This document shows, in pieces, positions 46,011 to 54,916 of a DNA stretch of 64,000 nucleotides. The stretch is from the NCBI RefSeq assembly GCF_001971585.1, contig NZ_CP019323.1:2346053-2410052 (forward strand). The letters run 5' to 3'. Position numbers and translations under genes: made by a program. Source of the stretch: Companilactobacillus allii. GTDB lineage: Bacteria; Bacillota; Bacilli; Lactobacillales; Lactobacillaceae. The notes beneath the pieces were generated by a model. It was not told the DNA's origin. It did no database searches and was given only the letters and a program-made list of their open reading frames with translations. Positions within the stretch are counted from its first letter, which is position 1. Each line of letters opens with the position of its first letter.

Positions 46011-46658
46011 ATGAAATTATTAATTTTAGCAGCAAACGGACAAATAGCACGTATAGTTGAGAATAGAATTATAAACGAAGATGAATTTAAAAATGTAGAA
46101 TTAACACTCGGTCTTCGTAATAGCAGTCGCCTTTCAAGTTTGGCAAGTAGTCGTGTAAAGGTCATTGAAACCGACTTAGAGAGCGAGTCTTCAGTTAACG
46201 ATGCTATTAGTGATCAAGACATGGTCTTTGTTGCAGTTGTTGATCATACCAGCAATAATGTCATGACAAAAAATGTGATTAAAGCAATGAAAGAAAACAA
46301 TGTTAATCGTGTGATCTTCACAAATATTCTTGGAATTTATAATGAAGTCCCTGGTGAATTTGGACGCTGGAACTATTCTCAAGTTTCAAGTGGCTTGAAT
46401 ATGGCAATCGATTCAGATAAACTTCTTGAAAAATCAGGTTTAAATTACACAACACTACGCCTTCCTTGGTTAAATAATCGTGATGAAGTTAAATACTCTG
46501 TTACGACAAAGGACCAAAAATACGTTGGTGTTTCAGGATCACGTCAAAGTGTTGCTGACGTAGTATTACAGATTGTCAAAGATTCACATTTTGGTGAAAA
46601 TGACAGCTTAGGTATGGCAGATCCTGATACAGAAGGATTAGACAGACCAGTATATTAA
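46011..46658 (+). CDS. NmrA-like NAD(P)H-binding protein
   Basis: 215 residues. LILAANGQIARIVENRII at the N-terminus is a Rossmann turn in which the usual GxxGxxG is altered to A-N-G-Q-I-A. VFVAVVDHTSNN and VIFTNILGIYNEVPGEFG follow. Similar to the proteins at 50804 and 25928. Likely NADPH-dependent reductase or redox-linked. 15 bp after the flavodoxin gene. Confidence 0.8.
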   Translation: MKLLILAANGQIARIVENRIINEDEFKNVELTLGLRNSSRLSSLASSRVKVIETDLESESSVNDAISDQDMVFVAVVDHTSNNVMTKNVIKAMKENNVNRVIFTNILGIYNEVPGEFGRWNYSQVSSGLNMAIDSDKLLEKSGLNYTTLRLPWLNNRDEVKYSVTTKDQKYVGVSGSRQSVADVVLQIVKDSHFGENDSLGMADPDTEGLDRPVY

Positions 46659-46738
46659 AATTTGCGGTATAAATACGAGACAAAAAGCTTCAAGTAAGCT
46701 AAACTCTTAATGTACAAAAACAAAAGAGGGTTTATTTT

Positions 46739-47899
46739 ATGAGCAAATTTTCAGTCCTGATTACACTTTTTGCAGCTCTGGCGACACCACTAATCATGGC
46801 ACGTTTTAGGATTACCAGAATTCCGGGAACTGTTGCAGAGATAATCATGGGTATCATTATTGGTAAAACCGGTTTCAACTTAATTCAACCTAATTCGACC
46901 CTTACCTATCTGGCCAACTTAGGTGTAATTATGTTAATTTTCTTAGGTGGTATGGAAATTGACTTTTCATTATTTGAAAAAAAACCTAAAGGTGCTGAAA
47001 AATCACCTTTAGGTTTAGCTTTTGGAAGTTTTGTATCAGTTCTAATAATGTCAATAGTTTTAAGTGTGGTACTTTATTACACTGGATTATTTAACAACAT
47101 AATTCTGGCCACAATATTAGTCAGCACCATTGCACTTGGAGTTATCATTTCATTACTGACTGAAGCTGGATTACTGGATAATGAATATGGACAAACACTG
47201 TTACTGATATCAGCAATGGGTGAATTCATTCCTTTAGTTGCCCTAACGATTTATTCAGCTATTCAACAAAAGAATTATTTTTCGGCACTACTATTACCGA
47301 CAATATTCTTAGTTGCAATTTTCCTATTAAGAAGATTCAAACGTGTCTATATTTTCTTCGACAACATAGATAAGACAACCACTCAACTAGATATCCGACT
47401 AGCATTTTTCTTGATATTCACACTAGTCACTGTAGCTGAACAAATCGGTGCCGAAAGCATATTGGGTGCATTCTTAGCTGGAGTGATAATGAAACTACTC
47501 AATCCCAAGAAAGATACTCAAGAAAAGTTAAGCTCAATGGCTTATGGCTTCTTTGTCCCCATATTCTTCATTGTAACTGGAGTTAATTTGAACCTACGAA
47601 CTCTATTGAAGGATCAAGAGGCATTGATATTAATACCAGTTTTCTTCATTGCTTTTATTTTATCAAAATCAATCATATACCTAGTATTAAGACGCAAATT
47701 TGGTAATAAGCATTCATTTGGAGCTGCTATATTAATGTCAACAACCATTACTTTAGTACTACCTATTTTACAAGTTGGCCAAAACTTAAAGATCATTAAC
47801 GAAGCACAAAATGGTGCCATAACACTTGCCGCCATTATAACCTGTATAGTTTGTCCAATGATGTTTAATAAGATGCTAAGTTCTGAACAAACCGAATAG
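46739..47899 (+). CDS. Monovalent cation:proton antiporter (CPA2, NapA/KefB-like)
   Basis: 386 residues, about twelve helices. RITRIPGTVAEIIMGIIIGKTGF and LGVIMLIFLGGMEIDFS are the conserved CPA2 starts; AEQIGAESILGAFLAGVIM is the core helix region. No C-terminal TrkA/RCK domain. Exchanges Na+ or K+ for protons; NapA-like in lactobacilli. AGAGGG before ATG. Last gene of the TetR-linked set, ending at repeat copy F. Confidence 0.8.
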   Translation: MSKFSVLITLFAALATPLIMARFRITRIPGTVAEIIMGIIIGKTGFNLIQPNSTLTYLANLGVIMLIFLGGMEIDFSLFEKKPKGAEKSPLGLAFGSFVSVLIMSIVLSVVLYYTGLFNNIILATILVSTIALGVIISLLTEAGLLDNEYGQTLLLISAMGEFIPLVALTIYSAIQQKNYFSALLLPTIFLVAIFLLRRFKRVYIFFDNIDKTTTQLDIRLAFFLIFTLVTVAEQIGAESILGAFLAGVIMKLLNPKKDTQEKLSSMAYGFFVPIFFIVTGVNLNLRTLLKDQEALILIPVFFIAFILSKSIIYLVLRRKFGNKHSFGAAILMSTTITLVLPILQVGQNLKIINEAQNGAITLAAIITCIVCPMMFNKMLSSEQTE

Positions 47900-47900
47900 A

Positions 47901-48097
47901 GAAACGTGTACCAAAACACAATTTGCTCTATATAAATTGGTTGGTGTGACACTTTGTTTCTACTCAAACTTGCGGTTAAAACGTGTGAAAATACGCAACT
48001 TTTTCCGTTTAATAAAAAATAAGTAGGCATCCACTTACGTGAATGTCTACTTATTTTGCATTATACTCGAAAGTTGAACACGTATTTTCACACTCTG
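47901..48097. repeat. Intergenic nested inverted repeat, copy F
   Basis: Outer arm GTGTGAAAATACG (47983-47995) is exactly complemented at 48081-48093. The core hairpin is at about 48016-48057 with loop TTAC and G:U-compatible differences. A second 5' arm ACGTGTACCAAAACACAA begins at 47904, and TTTCTACTCAAACTTGC at 47957 matches copies B and C. It lies between convergent genes. Confidence 0.85.
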
Positions 48098-48104
48098 TCT
48101 ACGG

Positions 48105-48563
48105 CTAAATATGTTTTGAAAGGATTTCACCAAATTCTGCTAGTTCTACTTCATTATCCTCAGTGAATCGATCTAGTGATGGTGAGTCAATGTCTAAAAC
48201 ACCGATTTTTCTCTCACCTTTAACAATAGGAACGACAATTTCTGAATTACTAGCGCTATCGCAAGCAATATGTCCGGGAAATTCATGAACATTGGCCACA
48301 CGATGGACTTTTTGATCTTTAAACGCAGTTCCAACTACGCCAGAACCGTTCTTAATATGCATGCACGCAACCTTACCTTGGAATGGACCAAGATCAAGTT
48401 CGTCAGTATCTTCATTGTATAAGTAAAATCCTGACCAATTCAAGTCCTCATAAGTATCATTGATCAAAGCACTGGCATTTGCCAAGTTAGCTATTAAATT
48501 CGTCTCATTGAATAATAGTGCATCTAATTGTTTGTTCATTAATGATGTTTTTTTCTCTGTCAT
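48105..48563 (-). CDS. Free methionine-(R)-sulfoxide reductase (GAF domain)
   Basis: 152 residues, a single GAF domain. WSGFYLY, GKVACMHIKNGSGVVGTA and HIACDSASNSEIVVPIV contain the conserved cysteines of fRMsr (including the catalytic Cys in I-A-C-D). Reduces free Met-R-sulfoxide in oxidative stress. Monocistronic, convergent with the antiporter gene. Confidence 0.9.
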   Translation of the reverse strand: MTEKKTSLMNKQLDALLFNETNLIANLANASALINDTYEDLNWSGFYLYNEDTDELDLGPFQGKVACMHIKNGSGVVGTAFKDQKVHRVANVHEFPGHIACDSASNSEIVVPIVKGERKIGVLDIDSPSLDRFTEDNEVELAEFGEILSKHI

Positions 48564-48612
48564 GAAAATTTCTCCTCAATTTGTAAATACATGTAAACCA
48601 TATTAAAACAAA

Positions 48613-48647
48613 AAATACCAGAAATCAATTTTTGATTTCTGGTATTT
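48613..48647 (-). terminator. Terminator of the LysM gene
   Basis: AAATACCAGAAATCA-ATTTT-TGATTTCTGGTATTT, 20 bp after the 48667 stop. Confidence 0.85.
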
Positions 48648-48666
48648 CGTATTAATATTATTTGAT

Positions 48667-49356
48667 TTAGACAACTTCTACAGTAGCTGAAGTAACTCCG
48701 TATGAAGGAATTGAAGCATTAGGCATAGCAACATCTAATTGTTGTGGATTGCTGTATGCAAATGTACCTGTATCATTAACTGTTCTATACATTACTGTAC
48801 CGTCAGCCAATGTAATCTTCAATTGTGTACCCTTAGGGAATACTGAAAGATTAGCAGCAACACCGCCATATCCCATGTTTGAACCTAGTACAGCTGGATC
48901 ATAAAAACTGATCTTAAATGTACCGTATGATGTTCCTGTTGATGAACTTTGTGTCTGTGTACTTTGTGCTGGTGTACTTTGTGTCTGTGTTGTTGGTGCT
49001 TGTGTAGCAGCTTGTGTTGTAGCTGTTTGTGTCTGGTCAACAGCTGTTGTTGTATCACTTGTTGCTTGTGTTGTTGTGTCTTGTGTTGTAGTTGCTACAT
49101 TACTTGTAGCTGATGGAAGATAGACTGTTTCCCCTGGAAAAATCAAATCAAATCCACCAATTTCACGGCCATTAGCTTGTTCTAGTTCTGGAATTGTAAT
49201 TCCATTATTAGCAGCGATACTCTTATATGTGTCCCCTGCTTCAACGGTTACGCGAGTGCTGTCGACTGTAATTGCAGCTTCAGCAGTCTTTGCAGTTGCT
49301 CCCATTGCAGTTAGGGCTGTTGTACTTAGTAAAGCAATAGATAATACTTTTTTCAT
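48667..49356 (-). CDS. Secreted LysM protein with RlpA/3D-like domain
   Basis: 229 residues. Signal peptide ending TAEAA, one LysM (VEAGDTYKSIAANNGITIPELEQAN), a long Thr/Gln-rich linker with repeated TTQATT-type words, then a C-terminal double-psi barrel-like part (YGGVAANLSVFPKGTQLKI, RTVNDTGTF, LDVAMPN). Such proteins are wall-bound muralytic or resuscitation-type factors in lactobacilli. Monocistronic with a long 5' region. Confidence 0.8.
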   Translation of the reverse strand: MKKVLSIALLSTTALTAMGATAKTAEAAITVDSTRVTVEAGDTYKSIAANNGITIPELEQANGREIGGFDLIFPGETVYLPSATSNVATTTQDTTTQATSDTTTAVDQTQTATTQAATQAPTTQTQSTPAQSTQTQSSSTGTSYGTFKISFYDPAVLGSNMGYGGVAANLSVFPKGTQLKITLADGTVMYRTVNDTGTFAYSNPQQLDVAMPNASIPSYGVTSATVEVV

Positions 49357-49637
49357 AAATTAAAAACATCCTTATATTTTCTTTAGCTCTCAACGCTATG
49401 TTGCATATAATAGCAGGCTTATGTTACATAAAAGCCTAAATAAGGTTACAAAAAACGGCTTTTCTGTAACTTTGGTAACACAAATGAAATATAAATAAGT
49501 AAAAACCTATCATATCAATAACTATACATCCTGTAAATTTCAGAAAAAAACTTATATTTTACAAAAAACTTTTACATTTCGATGAAAATATCAAATATAA
49601 TTGCATTATTCCGTAAATTGGCAGTAAATTTGAATCT
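49357..49637. other. 5' region of LysM gene, no gene seen
   Basis: About 280 bp of AT-rich sequence containing several TGTTAC/TGTAAC words (near 49410, 49450, 49470) and a small GGCTTATGTTACATAAAAGCC dyad at about 49414. WalR-type control of this wall gene is conceivable, but the motif spacing is not right for a clear site. Confidence 0.35.
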
Positions 49638-49676
49638 AAAATAGCCAGCATCCACTTTTGGAATGCTGGCTATTTT
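49638..49676 (-). terminator. Terminator after the MerR-linked gene
   Basis: AAAATAGCCAGCAT and its complement around CCACTTTTGGA, resembling the core of the intergenic repeats but without arms. Confidence 0.7.
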
Positions 49677-49710
49677 GGTTCAAATCAATAATTTACAGTA
49701 ATTAACTATA

Positions 49711-50409
49711 CTATGAAAAATATTTAAGCAATTCAAAACTCATTCTAATTAACCCAAATGAATATGAACTCTGTAAATTATTCAATGAAATATCATTTTT
49801 ATCAATTTTAGATAATTCAGTCAAATCTTGAAAAGCTTTGGCCACATAATTATAAGTAGAAAGTGGTTTAGATTCAAAAAAGGTTTCGACTTTTTGATCT
49901 GTAAAGGGTTGTTCATATGGTTCTTCAATTAACTTATCAAAAAATTCACTGTCAAATGGACTCCAATCTTTTCCGGGATAACTAAAAGTCACATTTTTGA
50001 GTTCTGGAATTCGACTAACTAAAAATGATGTCATCAATAACCAGCTCATTTTCTGTGACAATTTCATCCTTTTTGAAAGTGCAGTTGCCAAGTAAATTTC
50101 AAAGGAATATTTAGAATCATCACTATTATATTGAGCTTCCAAATCATCAATTAATGTAAAGGCATTATCGAGATAAACATCCCCACAAGTCTTCTCATTC
50201 ATAAAATGATCCATCGTTTCTTGTTCATAAATGTTTAGTTTACCGATATCCATCAAATCATCTATTGGAATTGATGAGTTGCCACTCAAAGATACCAAGA
50301 TACACTTGCTATCTTGCTTCAGTGTTTTAACTACATCTTGGCTATGAGTTGTCCAATCCAGTACTAGTGAATCGTTTTTCATTACTGAATAGTAAGTTTT
50401 ATTAGACAT
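49711..50409 (-). CDS. Protein of unknown function encoded with a MerR regulator
   Basis: 232 residues from ATG 50409, which overlaps the MerR 3' end by 8 bp. Mostly helical. Words: MSNKTYYSVMKNDSLVLDW, DDLMDIGKLNIYEQETMDHF, FSYPGKDWSPFDSEFFDKL. No membrane segment. Translational coupling suggests it acts with the regulator, perhaps as ligand-binding or co-sensor protein. Not recognised. Confidence 0.6.
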   Translation of the reverse strand: MSNKTYYSVMKNDSLVLDWTTHSQDVVKTLKQDSKCILVSLSGNSSIPIDDLMDIGKLNIYEQETMDHFMNEKTCGDVYLDNAFTLIDDLEAQYNSDDSKYSFEIYLATALSKRMKLSQKMSWLLMTSFLVSRIPELKNVTFSYPGKDWSPFDSEFFDKLIEEPYEQPFTDQKVETFFESKPLSTYNYVAKAFQDLTELSKIDKNDISLNNLQSSYSFGLIRMSFELLKYFS

Positions 50410-50794
50410 TTTCTCTTTGTTCTTCAAGTTCCTTTTCAAATTTTGACAAATGGTCATCATAGTTATCAATTTTCATTGAGATCCTATCATAAGTGCTTTG
50501 CATCTCATCAAGTTTTGCTTTGATCACAGCCTGTTGTTCCTCAAGAATCCTTTTACGGCGAATAACCGTTGAATCCCCTTGATCAAAAAGTGAAATATAT
50601 TCAGCCAACGATTCAACGGACATACCGGCATTTCTCATACATTTGGCGAAACTGACCCAATTACCATCTTCTTGTGTAAAATCTCTATATCCAACACTGT
50701 TTCGATGTACTGGTGGGATCAATCCCACTTTTTCATAATATCTAATAGTAGCTTCACTAAGTTCATACTCTTTTGCGACTTCTTTAATATTCAT
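50402..50794 (-). CDS. MerR-family transcriptional regulator
   Basis: 130 residues. VAKEYELSEATIRYYEKVGLIPPVHRNSVGYRDFTQED, then a coiled coil (ILEEQQAVIKAKLDEMQSTYDRISMK). No metal-binding cysteines. Close in layout to the MerR at 42767. It follows the NmrA-like gene by 9 bp and probably activates the promoter in front of that gene. Confidence 0.85.
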   Translation of the reverse strand: MNIKEVAKEYELSEATIRYYEKVGLIPPVHRNSVGYRDFTQEDGNWVSFAKCMRNAGMSVESLAEYISLFDQGDSTVIRRKRILEEQQAVIKAKLDEMQSTYDRISMKIDNYDDHLSKFEKELEEQRENV

Positions 50795-50803
50795 AATATA
50801 CCT

Positions 50804-51409
50804 CTATGCTCGACTAATTCCCAAGCTTTCATTTTCGTAGAGTGTTGGTTCATTAATAATACGTGTAGCTAAGTCGGCCACACTATTTCTAGAAACATTC
50901 CTCCCAACAAAGGTCTCACCTTTAAAGGTCAATTGATAGTTTGTATCTAACTCATCATCAAACCAACTTGGGCGAATGATTGTTGAATCTAGATCTGACT
51001 GTTCTATAACATCAGCGGCTTTACGATATGGTATCAGTGCTGATGAGATATTGTTACTATCACCATCTGAATTCACCTCGTTGTAAATCCCCATGGAACT
51101 TATGAATATAATACGTTGAACTGCTTCATCGTCCATAGCCGTAACAATGTTTTGGGCAATTTCAGGTAAATTACCAGTCACGCTAACAAACACAATATCT
51201 TGGTCCTCAATGGCTGAATTAATATCAGATATTTTCGCGGCATCACCAGAGACGACACTCTCACGTTCAATATTCACATCTTTTATTTTGCTAGTATCTC
51301 GAACAAACAATGTCAAATGGCTATCGCTTGATTCTAGTAAATTTTTCCTCACAATAGAGCCAATTGAACCGGTCGCACCAATTATTAATACATTTTCCAT
51401 ATCGTCCAC
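50804..51409 (-). CDS. NmrA-like NAD(P)H-binding protein
   Basis: 201 residues. NVLIIGATGSIGSIVRKNLLESS is a complete Rossmann turn; VFVSVTGNLPEIAQNIV and IIFISSMGIYNEVNS follow. Clearly related to the protein at 46011. First gene of a three-gene set (NmrA-like, MerR, unknown) behind a 19-bp-spacer promoter. Confidence 0.85.
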   Translation of the reverse strand: MDDMENVLIIGATGSIGSIVRKNLLESSDSHLTLFVRDTSKIKDVNIERESVVSGDAAKISDINSAIEDQDIVFVSVTGNLPEIAQNIVTAMDDEAVQRIIFISSMGIYNEVNSDGDSNNISSALIPYRKAADVIEQSDLDSTIIRPSWFDDELDTNYQLTFKGETFVGRNVSRNSVADLATRIINEPTLYENESLGISRA

Positions 51410-51436
51410 CTCATGTTTTCTTCCACTCTGTTTATT

Positions 51437-51467
51437 AATATAAACCTTAAACTGTACTTTAATGCAA
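51437..51467 (-). promoter_or_regulatory. MerR-type promoter of the NmrA-MerR unit
   Basis: TTGCAT (51462-51467), 19-bp spacer, TATATT (51437-51442). The spacer contains TTAAAGTACAGTTTAA, an imperfect dyad. Confidence 0.75.
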
Positions 51468-51502
51468 CTTATTTGTGAATTTATTTTATTATATTTTGGC
51501 TA

Positions 51503-51685
51503 TTACCTCAAAATGCACATTTCTAATTGTTTTATGCATTGCTCGTTGCAAAGAACATCGAATATTACCACTCGCCCTTGGCAAGTGTCCTCACAATTTC
51601 TATAAGAGCAATCAAAAAAATACCTCTTAATATTGTCTATACATGCCATTAGTAACATTTTGAATCGATAGATGAACTGAGACAT
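51503..51685 (-). CDS. Doubtful 60-residue Cys-rich frame
   Basis: A frame with AAAGG before ATG 51685 and five cysteines (CIDN, CSYRNC, CQG, CNEQC, C-I-L-R region). Upstream at 51705-51735 are a TAGAAT -10 and a CCTTAAAGTCACATTTAG box resembling the MerR box at 51443. It might be a small target of the same regulator or debris of a former gene. No homology recognised. Confidence 0.3.
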   Translation of the reverse strand: MSQFIYRFKMLLMACIDNIKRYFFDCSYRNCEDTCQGRVVIFDVLCNEQCIKQLEMCILR

Positions 51686-51760
51686 TTTTTGAACCTTTCT
51701 ATTAATTCTAGCCTTAAAGTCACATTTAGAACAGCTTATCTCTTTTTACAAAATAAAAAT

Positions 51761-51788
51761 GGTGCAATAGGATTTCTCCTATCACACC
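51761..51788 (-). terminator. Terminator of the zinc-ribbon cluster
   Basis: GGTG-AATAGGA-TTTC-TCCTAT-ACACC stem followed by ATTTTTATTTT on the minus strand. Confidence 0.8.
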
Positions 51789-51895
51789 AAAAACCATAGG
51801 GTCAGAAAAAGTAAATTTACTTAGAATGACCATCGTGACTAATTTGATTTTACGTTTCATCACAATTATCCAATAAAGTTGCTGGTTTTCTGACA

Positions 51896-52549
51896 CTATT
51901 CACTAAAATCGTAAGTAATCGTCCCATTTTCAATAATATACAAATGTCGATCCTCATTCTCAGGATTGAGTAATTGAACTTTAACATCATGATCCTTCGT
52001 CGGCATTTGATCCGCCATCTCCTCAGAAATTTTTTTTAATTCTTCCAAGTAGTTTGAGAGACTTTCAGTTCCTTCACCATAAACGATTACTTCTTCAACA
52101 TCTTCATAAAAATTAGAACCATAAATCGGGACCACATCAATTGTGTTAGTACTTTTTGAATAATAAACTTCATTGTTTGAACCGAGGTGTTTGGAAACTA
52201 CCGTTCTGCTCATATCAGCAATCTCTTGGTCCGATAAATGATTACGCTGATAAGTATTATAGCCATACTTACCTAATCCAGCTACGATAACTAAGACAAT
52301 CACCCCAATAATAATTGATAAACTACTATGACTAGTCTTTGTTGTGGGATGGCTGATTGGCTGATTGACAGGAGAAGCATCAGTCTGTTGTGCCGATTGT
52401 CTAGAATGACTTCCATCACCAGTCTTGCTTACCGAAGATGTAACCTGACTAAGCAGCCTTACAGATGGTGACGGTTGCTTAGCACCACAAAATGGACAAA
52501 ATGCAGAATCGGCTTCAATTTTTTTACCACACTTGATGCAGAATTTCAT
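51896..52549 (-). CDS. Zinc-ribbon membrane protein of unknown function
   Basis: 217 residues. N-terminal zinc ribbon (FCIKCGKKIEADSAFCPFCG), Ser/Gln-rich linker, one membrane helix (LSIIIGVIVLVIVAGLG, about 80-97), then an extracytoplasmic part with IDVVPIYGSNFYEDVEEVIVYG. Fourth and last member of a set of four zinc-ribbon genes; starts directly at the stop of the previous gene (0 bp apart). Confidence 0.7.
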   Translation of the reverse strand: MKFCIKCGKKIEADSAFCPFCGAKQPSPSVRLLSQVTSSVSKTGDGSHSRQSAQQTDASPVNQPISHPTTKTSHSSLSIIIGVIVLVIVAGLGKYGYNTYQRNHLSDQEIADMSRTVVSKHLGSNNEVYYSKSTNTIDVVPIYGSNFYEDVEEVIVYGEGTESLSNYLEELKKISEEMADQMPTKDHDVKVQLLNPENEDRHLYIIENGTITYDFSE

Positions 52550-53803
52550 TTAGTTATCCTCCAAAATAGTCTGATATAGCTCGGTTCCTAGACTGTTCAT
52601 AGCTGAAACTTGTTCAGATTCATTACCATCCTGTGATAAGACAACAACGACAAACGCCCCATGATTATTCTTGATAATAGCAGCATCATTTTGAACACCA
52701 TAATCACCATACTCACCGGTTTTATTATAAACAGTCGCGTCACTCGGTAAATCATGAGGTAATTTAGCGTGGTTAGCATTTTGATGCATAATGGTCAACA
52801 TGGCCCGATCAGCTTTCTGAGAAATCAGATTACCAGCGTATATCTTACTTAAAACTGTCGCCACATCAGTCACCGACGTATAGTTATCTTTGCCATCTGC
52901 CAAAGCATCTGTATCCATCATCTTTCGTTCTAGTTGTGTATCATTTAAATCTAACCGTTCAATTTCGGCATTAATTGTACTAATACCACCAATTTTGTCA
53001 ATCATGATATTAGCCGCTGTATTATCGCTTTCATCCATCATCCGTTTCAATATTTCACGATAACTTAACTCACTACCTGTGGGTAATCCTTGGATTGTAC
53101 CTGTCCCACCTACTTTATCAGTAGCGGATAATGTATAAGTATCATCCAGGTTTAGCTCTTTAGAATTGGCTTGCTGGTAAGCTGTAATCAAAATAAATAG
53201 TTTAATCAAACTCGCTGCCCGTTGTGACTGGTTATTTTGAACCACTTTAGCTTGATTGGTCGTTGAAGCTACTGCTACTGACGTTGTTCCCTTTAGCCCA
53301 GATAAGTTTGTATTAATTACCTGTTTGATTCTTGCCTTAGGAAATGGCGTCGTCGTTGGTTCAGATGATGTCTTCTTTTTAGTTGATTCGCTTGATTGCG
53401 ATACCAAGTTTTTAGCACTCGATTGTTTTCCTTTTTTAGCCACCGCCGTTGACTTGGATTGACTACGATATGTCATCACTGCATAGGTCGTGCCACCACC
53501 AATCGTGACTACGGCGATGAACAATATGATAAACCACCAATAATGATGCTTTTTAGACGGCTTTCTCGGTATTAATGGTTGAGGCGCATTGACCGTTTTA
53601 TTGCCCTGATTTGTAGCTGACGCTTGATTAGAACCCTTTGCTACTGAGTCATTTCTTGGCACTTGACTAGTAGTCTCAGCATCTACTGATTTAGTTACCT
53701 CTTGTTGTGACTTAGACGACGCTATTTTGCTAAGCGGCCGACCACAATTAAGACAAAATTGCGACCCGGCTTGGTTTTTTGTCCCACAGTATTTACAAAA
53801 CAT
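52550..53803 (-). CDS. Zinc-ribbon membrane protein with class A beta-lactamase-like serine hydrolase domain
   Basis: 417 residues. Zinc ribbon (FCKYCGTKNQAGSQFCLNCG), linker, membrane helix at about 90-112, then an extracellular penicillin-interacting domain. SxxK is S-L-I-K, S-D-N is in MDESDNTAAN, and K-T-G is in VYNKTGEYG. The class A Glu of the omega loop is not obvious, so a D-Ala-D-Ala carboxypeptidase-like or non-resistance role is more likely than antibiotic hydrolysis. Confidence 0.8.
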   Translation of the reverse strand: MFCKYCGTKNQAGSQFCLNCGRPLSKIASSKSQQEVTKSVDAETTSQVPRNDSVAKGSNQASATNQGNKTVNAPQPLIPRKPSKKHHYWWFIILFIAVVTIGGGTTYAVMTYRSQSKSTAVAKKGKQSSAKNLVSQSSESTKKKTSSEPTTTPFPKARIKQVINTNLSGLKGTTSVAVASTTNQAKVVQNNQSQRAASLIKLFILITAYQQANSKELNLDDTYTLSATDKVGGTGTIQGLPTGSELSYREILKRMMDESDNTAANIMIDKIGGISTINAEIERLDLNDTQLERKMMDTDALADGKDNYTSVTDVATVLSKIYAGNLISQKADRAMLTIMHQNANHAKLPHDLPSDATVYNKTGEYGDYGVQNDAAIIKNNHGAFVVVVLSQDGNESEQVSAMNSLGTELYQTILEDN

Positions 53804-53825
53804 TTATCTTATTTCCTCCAAAGGG

Positions 53826-54905
53826 TTAATGTGTCTGATTCTGTTGCAACGTCTTAATTTCACGTAACCCAGCATCAATTAATACTAATATAACGACCCA
53901 TGCAATAATTATCAAAATAGTGTACTTTTTCATATCAGAAATTAACGGTGCATCCCAAATAGCATGTAAGGCTATTGATAATAAGAAAAATCGGATAAAA
54001 CTGCCATTCTGAAAGGTGCTCGCTGAAAGTGGTTCTGATCCCTTGGCTAGAGCTAAAGCGGCACCGACAATGGCACACCATAGGGTATGTGTACCCAATG
54101 CAGTAACCCCCCGTAATAGTAATACAGATACACCTAATTCACCTGCATAGCCAGCTGTCTCAAACGTCGCAAAACCTGCGCCAATGGCCGCGCCAATCAA
54201 CATTCCATTTAGAATAAATTTTGTATTGATTCGATTAATATAATAAGCAATCATGATTAACTTACCGGATTCTTCAACCACTGCGACAATAGCCGCAGTA
54301 ACAATTGACATTTGATCAACTTCAACAAATTGATACAACCCCAACGTGGTTAATAGTGAGGCCACGCCTCCCACCATGAAAATTTTAGTAACTTTAAAAA
54401 TACTAATATTTTTAAACGTATTAATTTCGAAGAACATAATTAATAGTGAAAACGGAACTGCTAACGAACTAATCGAAATTAATCCAACATACATCTTTTG
54501 CCCATTTAACACATAGATGCTGCCGACAAGTAAGCTAATCGTCAAAACAAACAATATCAACACACGTGAAAATAGCCACGGCTTTACAGGTGAATCACTT
54601 ACCTGTTCCAAAGTTGGTGTTGTTTTACTAGTTCCAACAATGAATAGAGCTTCGGCTTCGGCTTCAGAATGAGATTTAAAAACTTCACTGAACATGGTAC
54701 CTAAATGAATTGGCACCATTTTATCTTCACCAGTCCAGCCGTTTATCTTTTCCGTCGCAGAATCAAACAAATTTTGCTTTGGATGAGATACTGTTTGCTG
54801 ATCAATAACATGCATGCCACTAACATTAAAACCACAATTAGTGCAAAACTTGGCTCCATCGTCCAATGATTGACCACATTTAGGACAAAATCTAACATTA
54901 TTCAT
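53826..54905 (-). CDS. Zinc-ribbon PrsW-family intramembrane protease
   Basis: 359 residues. N-terminal zinc ribbon (FCPKCGQSLDDGAKFCTNCG), then about eight membrane helices. VVEESGKLIMIAYYINR contains the E-E-x-x-K motif of PrsW. GFATFETAGYAG and ALGTHTLWCAIVGA hold the later E and H. HAIWDAP is the final conserved histidine. PrsW of Bacillus cleaves anti-sigma RsiW; here the substrate may lie in the same operon. Confidence 0.85.
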   Translation of the reverse strand: MNNVRFCPKCGQSLDDGAKFCTNCGFNVSGMHVIDQQTVSHPKQNLFDSATEKINGWTGEDKMVPIHLGTMFSEVFKSHSEAEAEALFIVGTSKTTPTLEQVSDSPVKPWLFSRVLILFVLTISLLVGSIYVLNGQKMYVGLISISSLAVPFSLLIMFFEINTFKNISIFKVTKIFMVGGVASLLTTLGLYQFVEVDQMSIVTAAIVAVVEESGKLIMIAYYINRINTKFILNGMLIGAAIGAGFATFETAGYAGELGVSVLLLRGVTALGTHTLWCAIVGAALALAKGSEPLSASTFQNGSFIRFFLLSIALHAIWDAPLISDMKKYTILIIIAWVVILVLIDAGLREIKTLQQNQTH

Positions 54906-54916
54906 ATTAAAATCCT

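Noticed and set aside
47614-48030. 138-codon minus-strand frame over the antiporter 3' end and repeat F
   Set aside because: Overlaps a convincing antiporter gene and a repeat element; no recognisable protein.
52550-53803. Beta-lactam resistance gene
   Set aside because: SxxK, SDN and KTG are present, but the omega-loop Glu is unclear and the protein is a zinc-ribbon membrane-anchored family member, so resistance is not supported.
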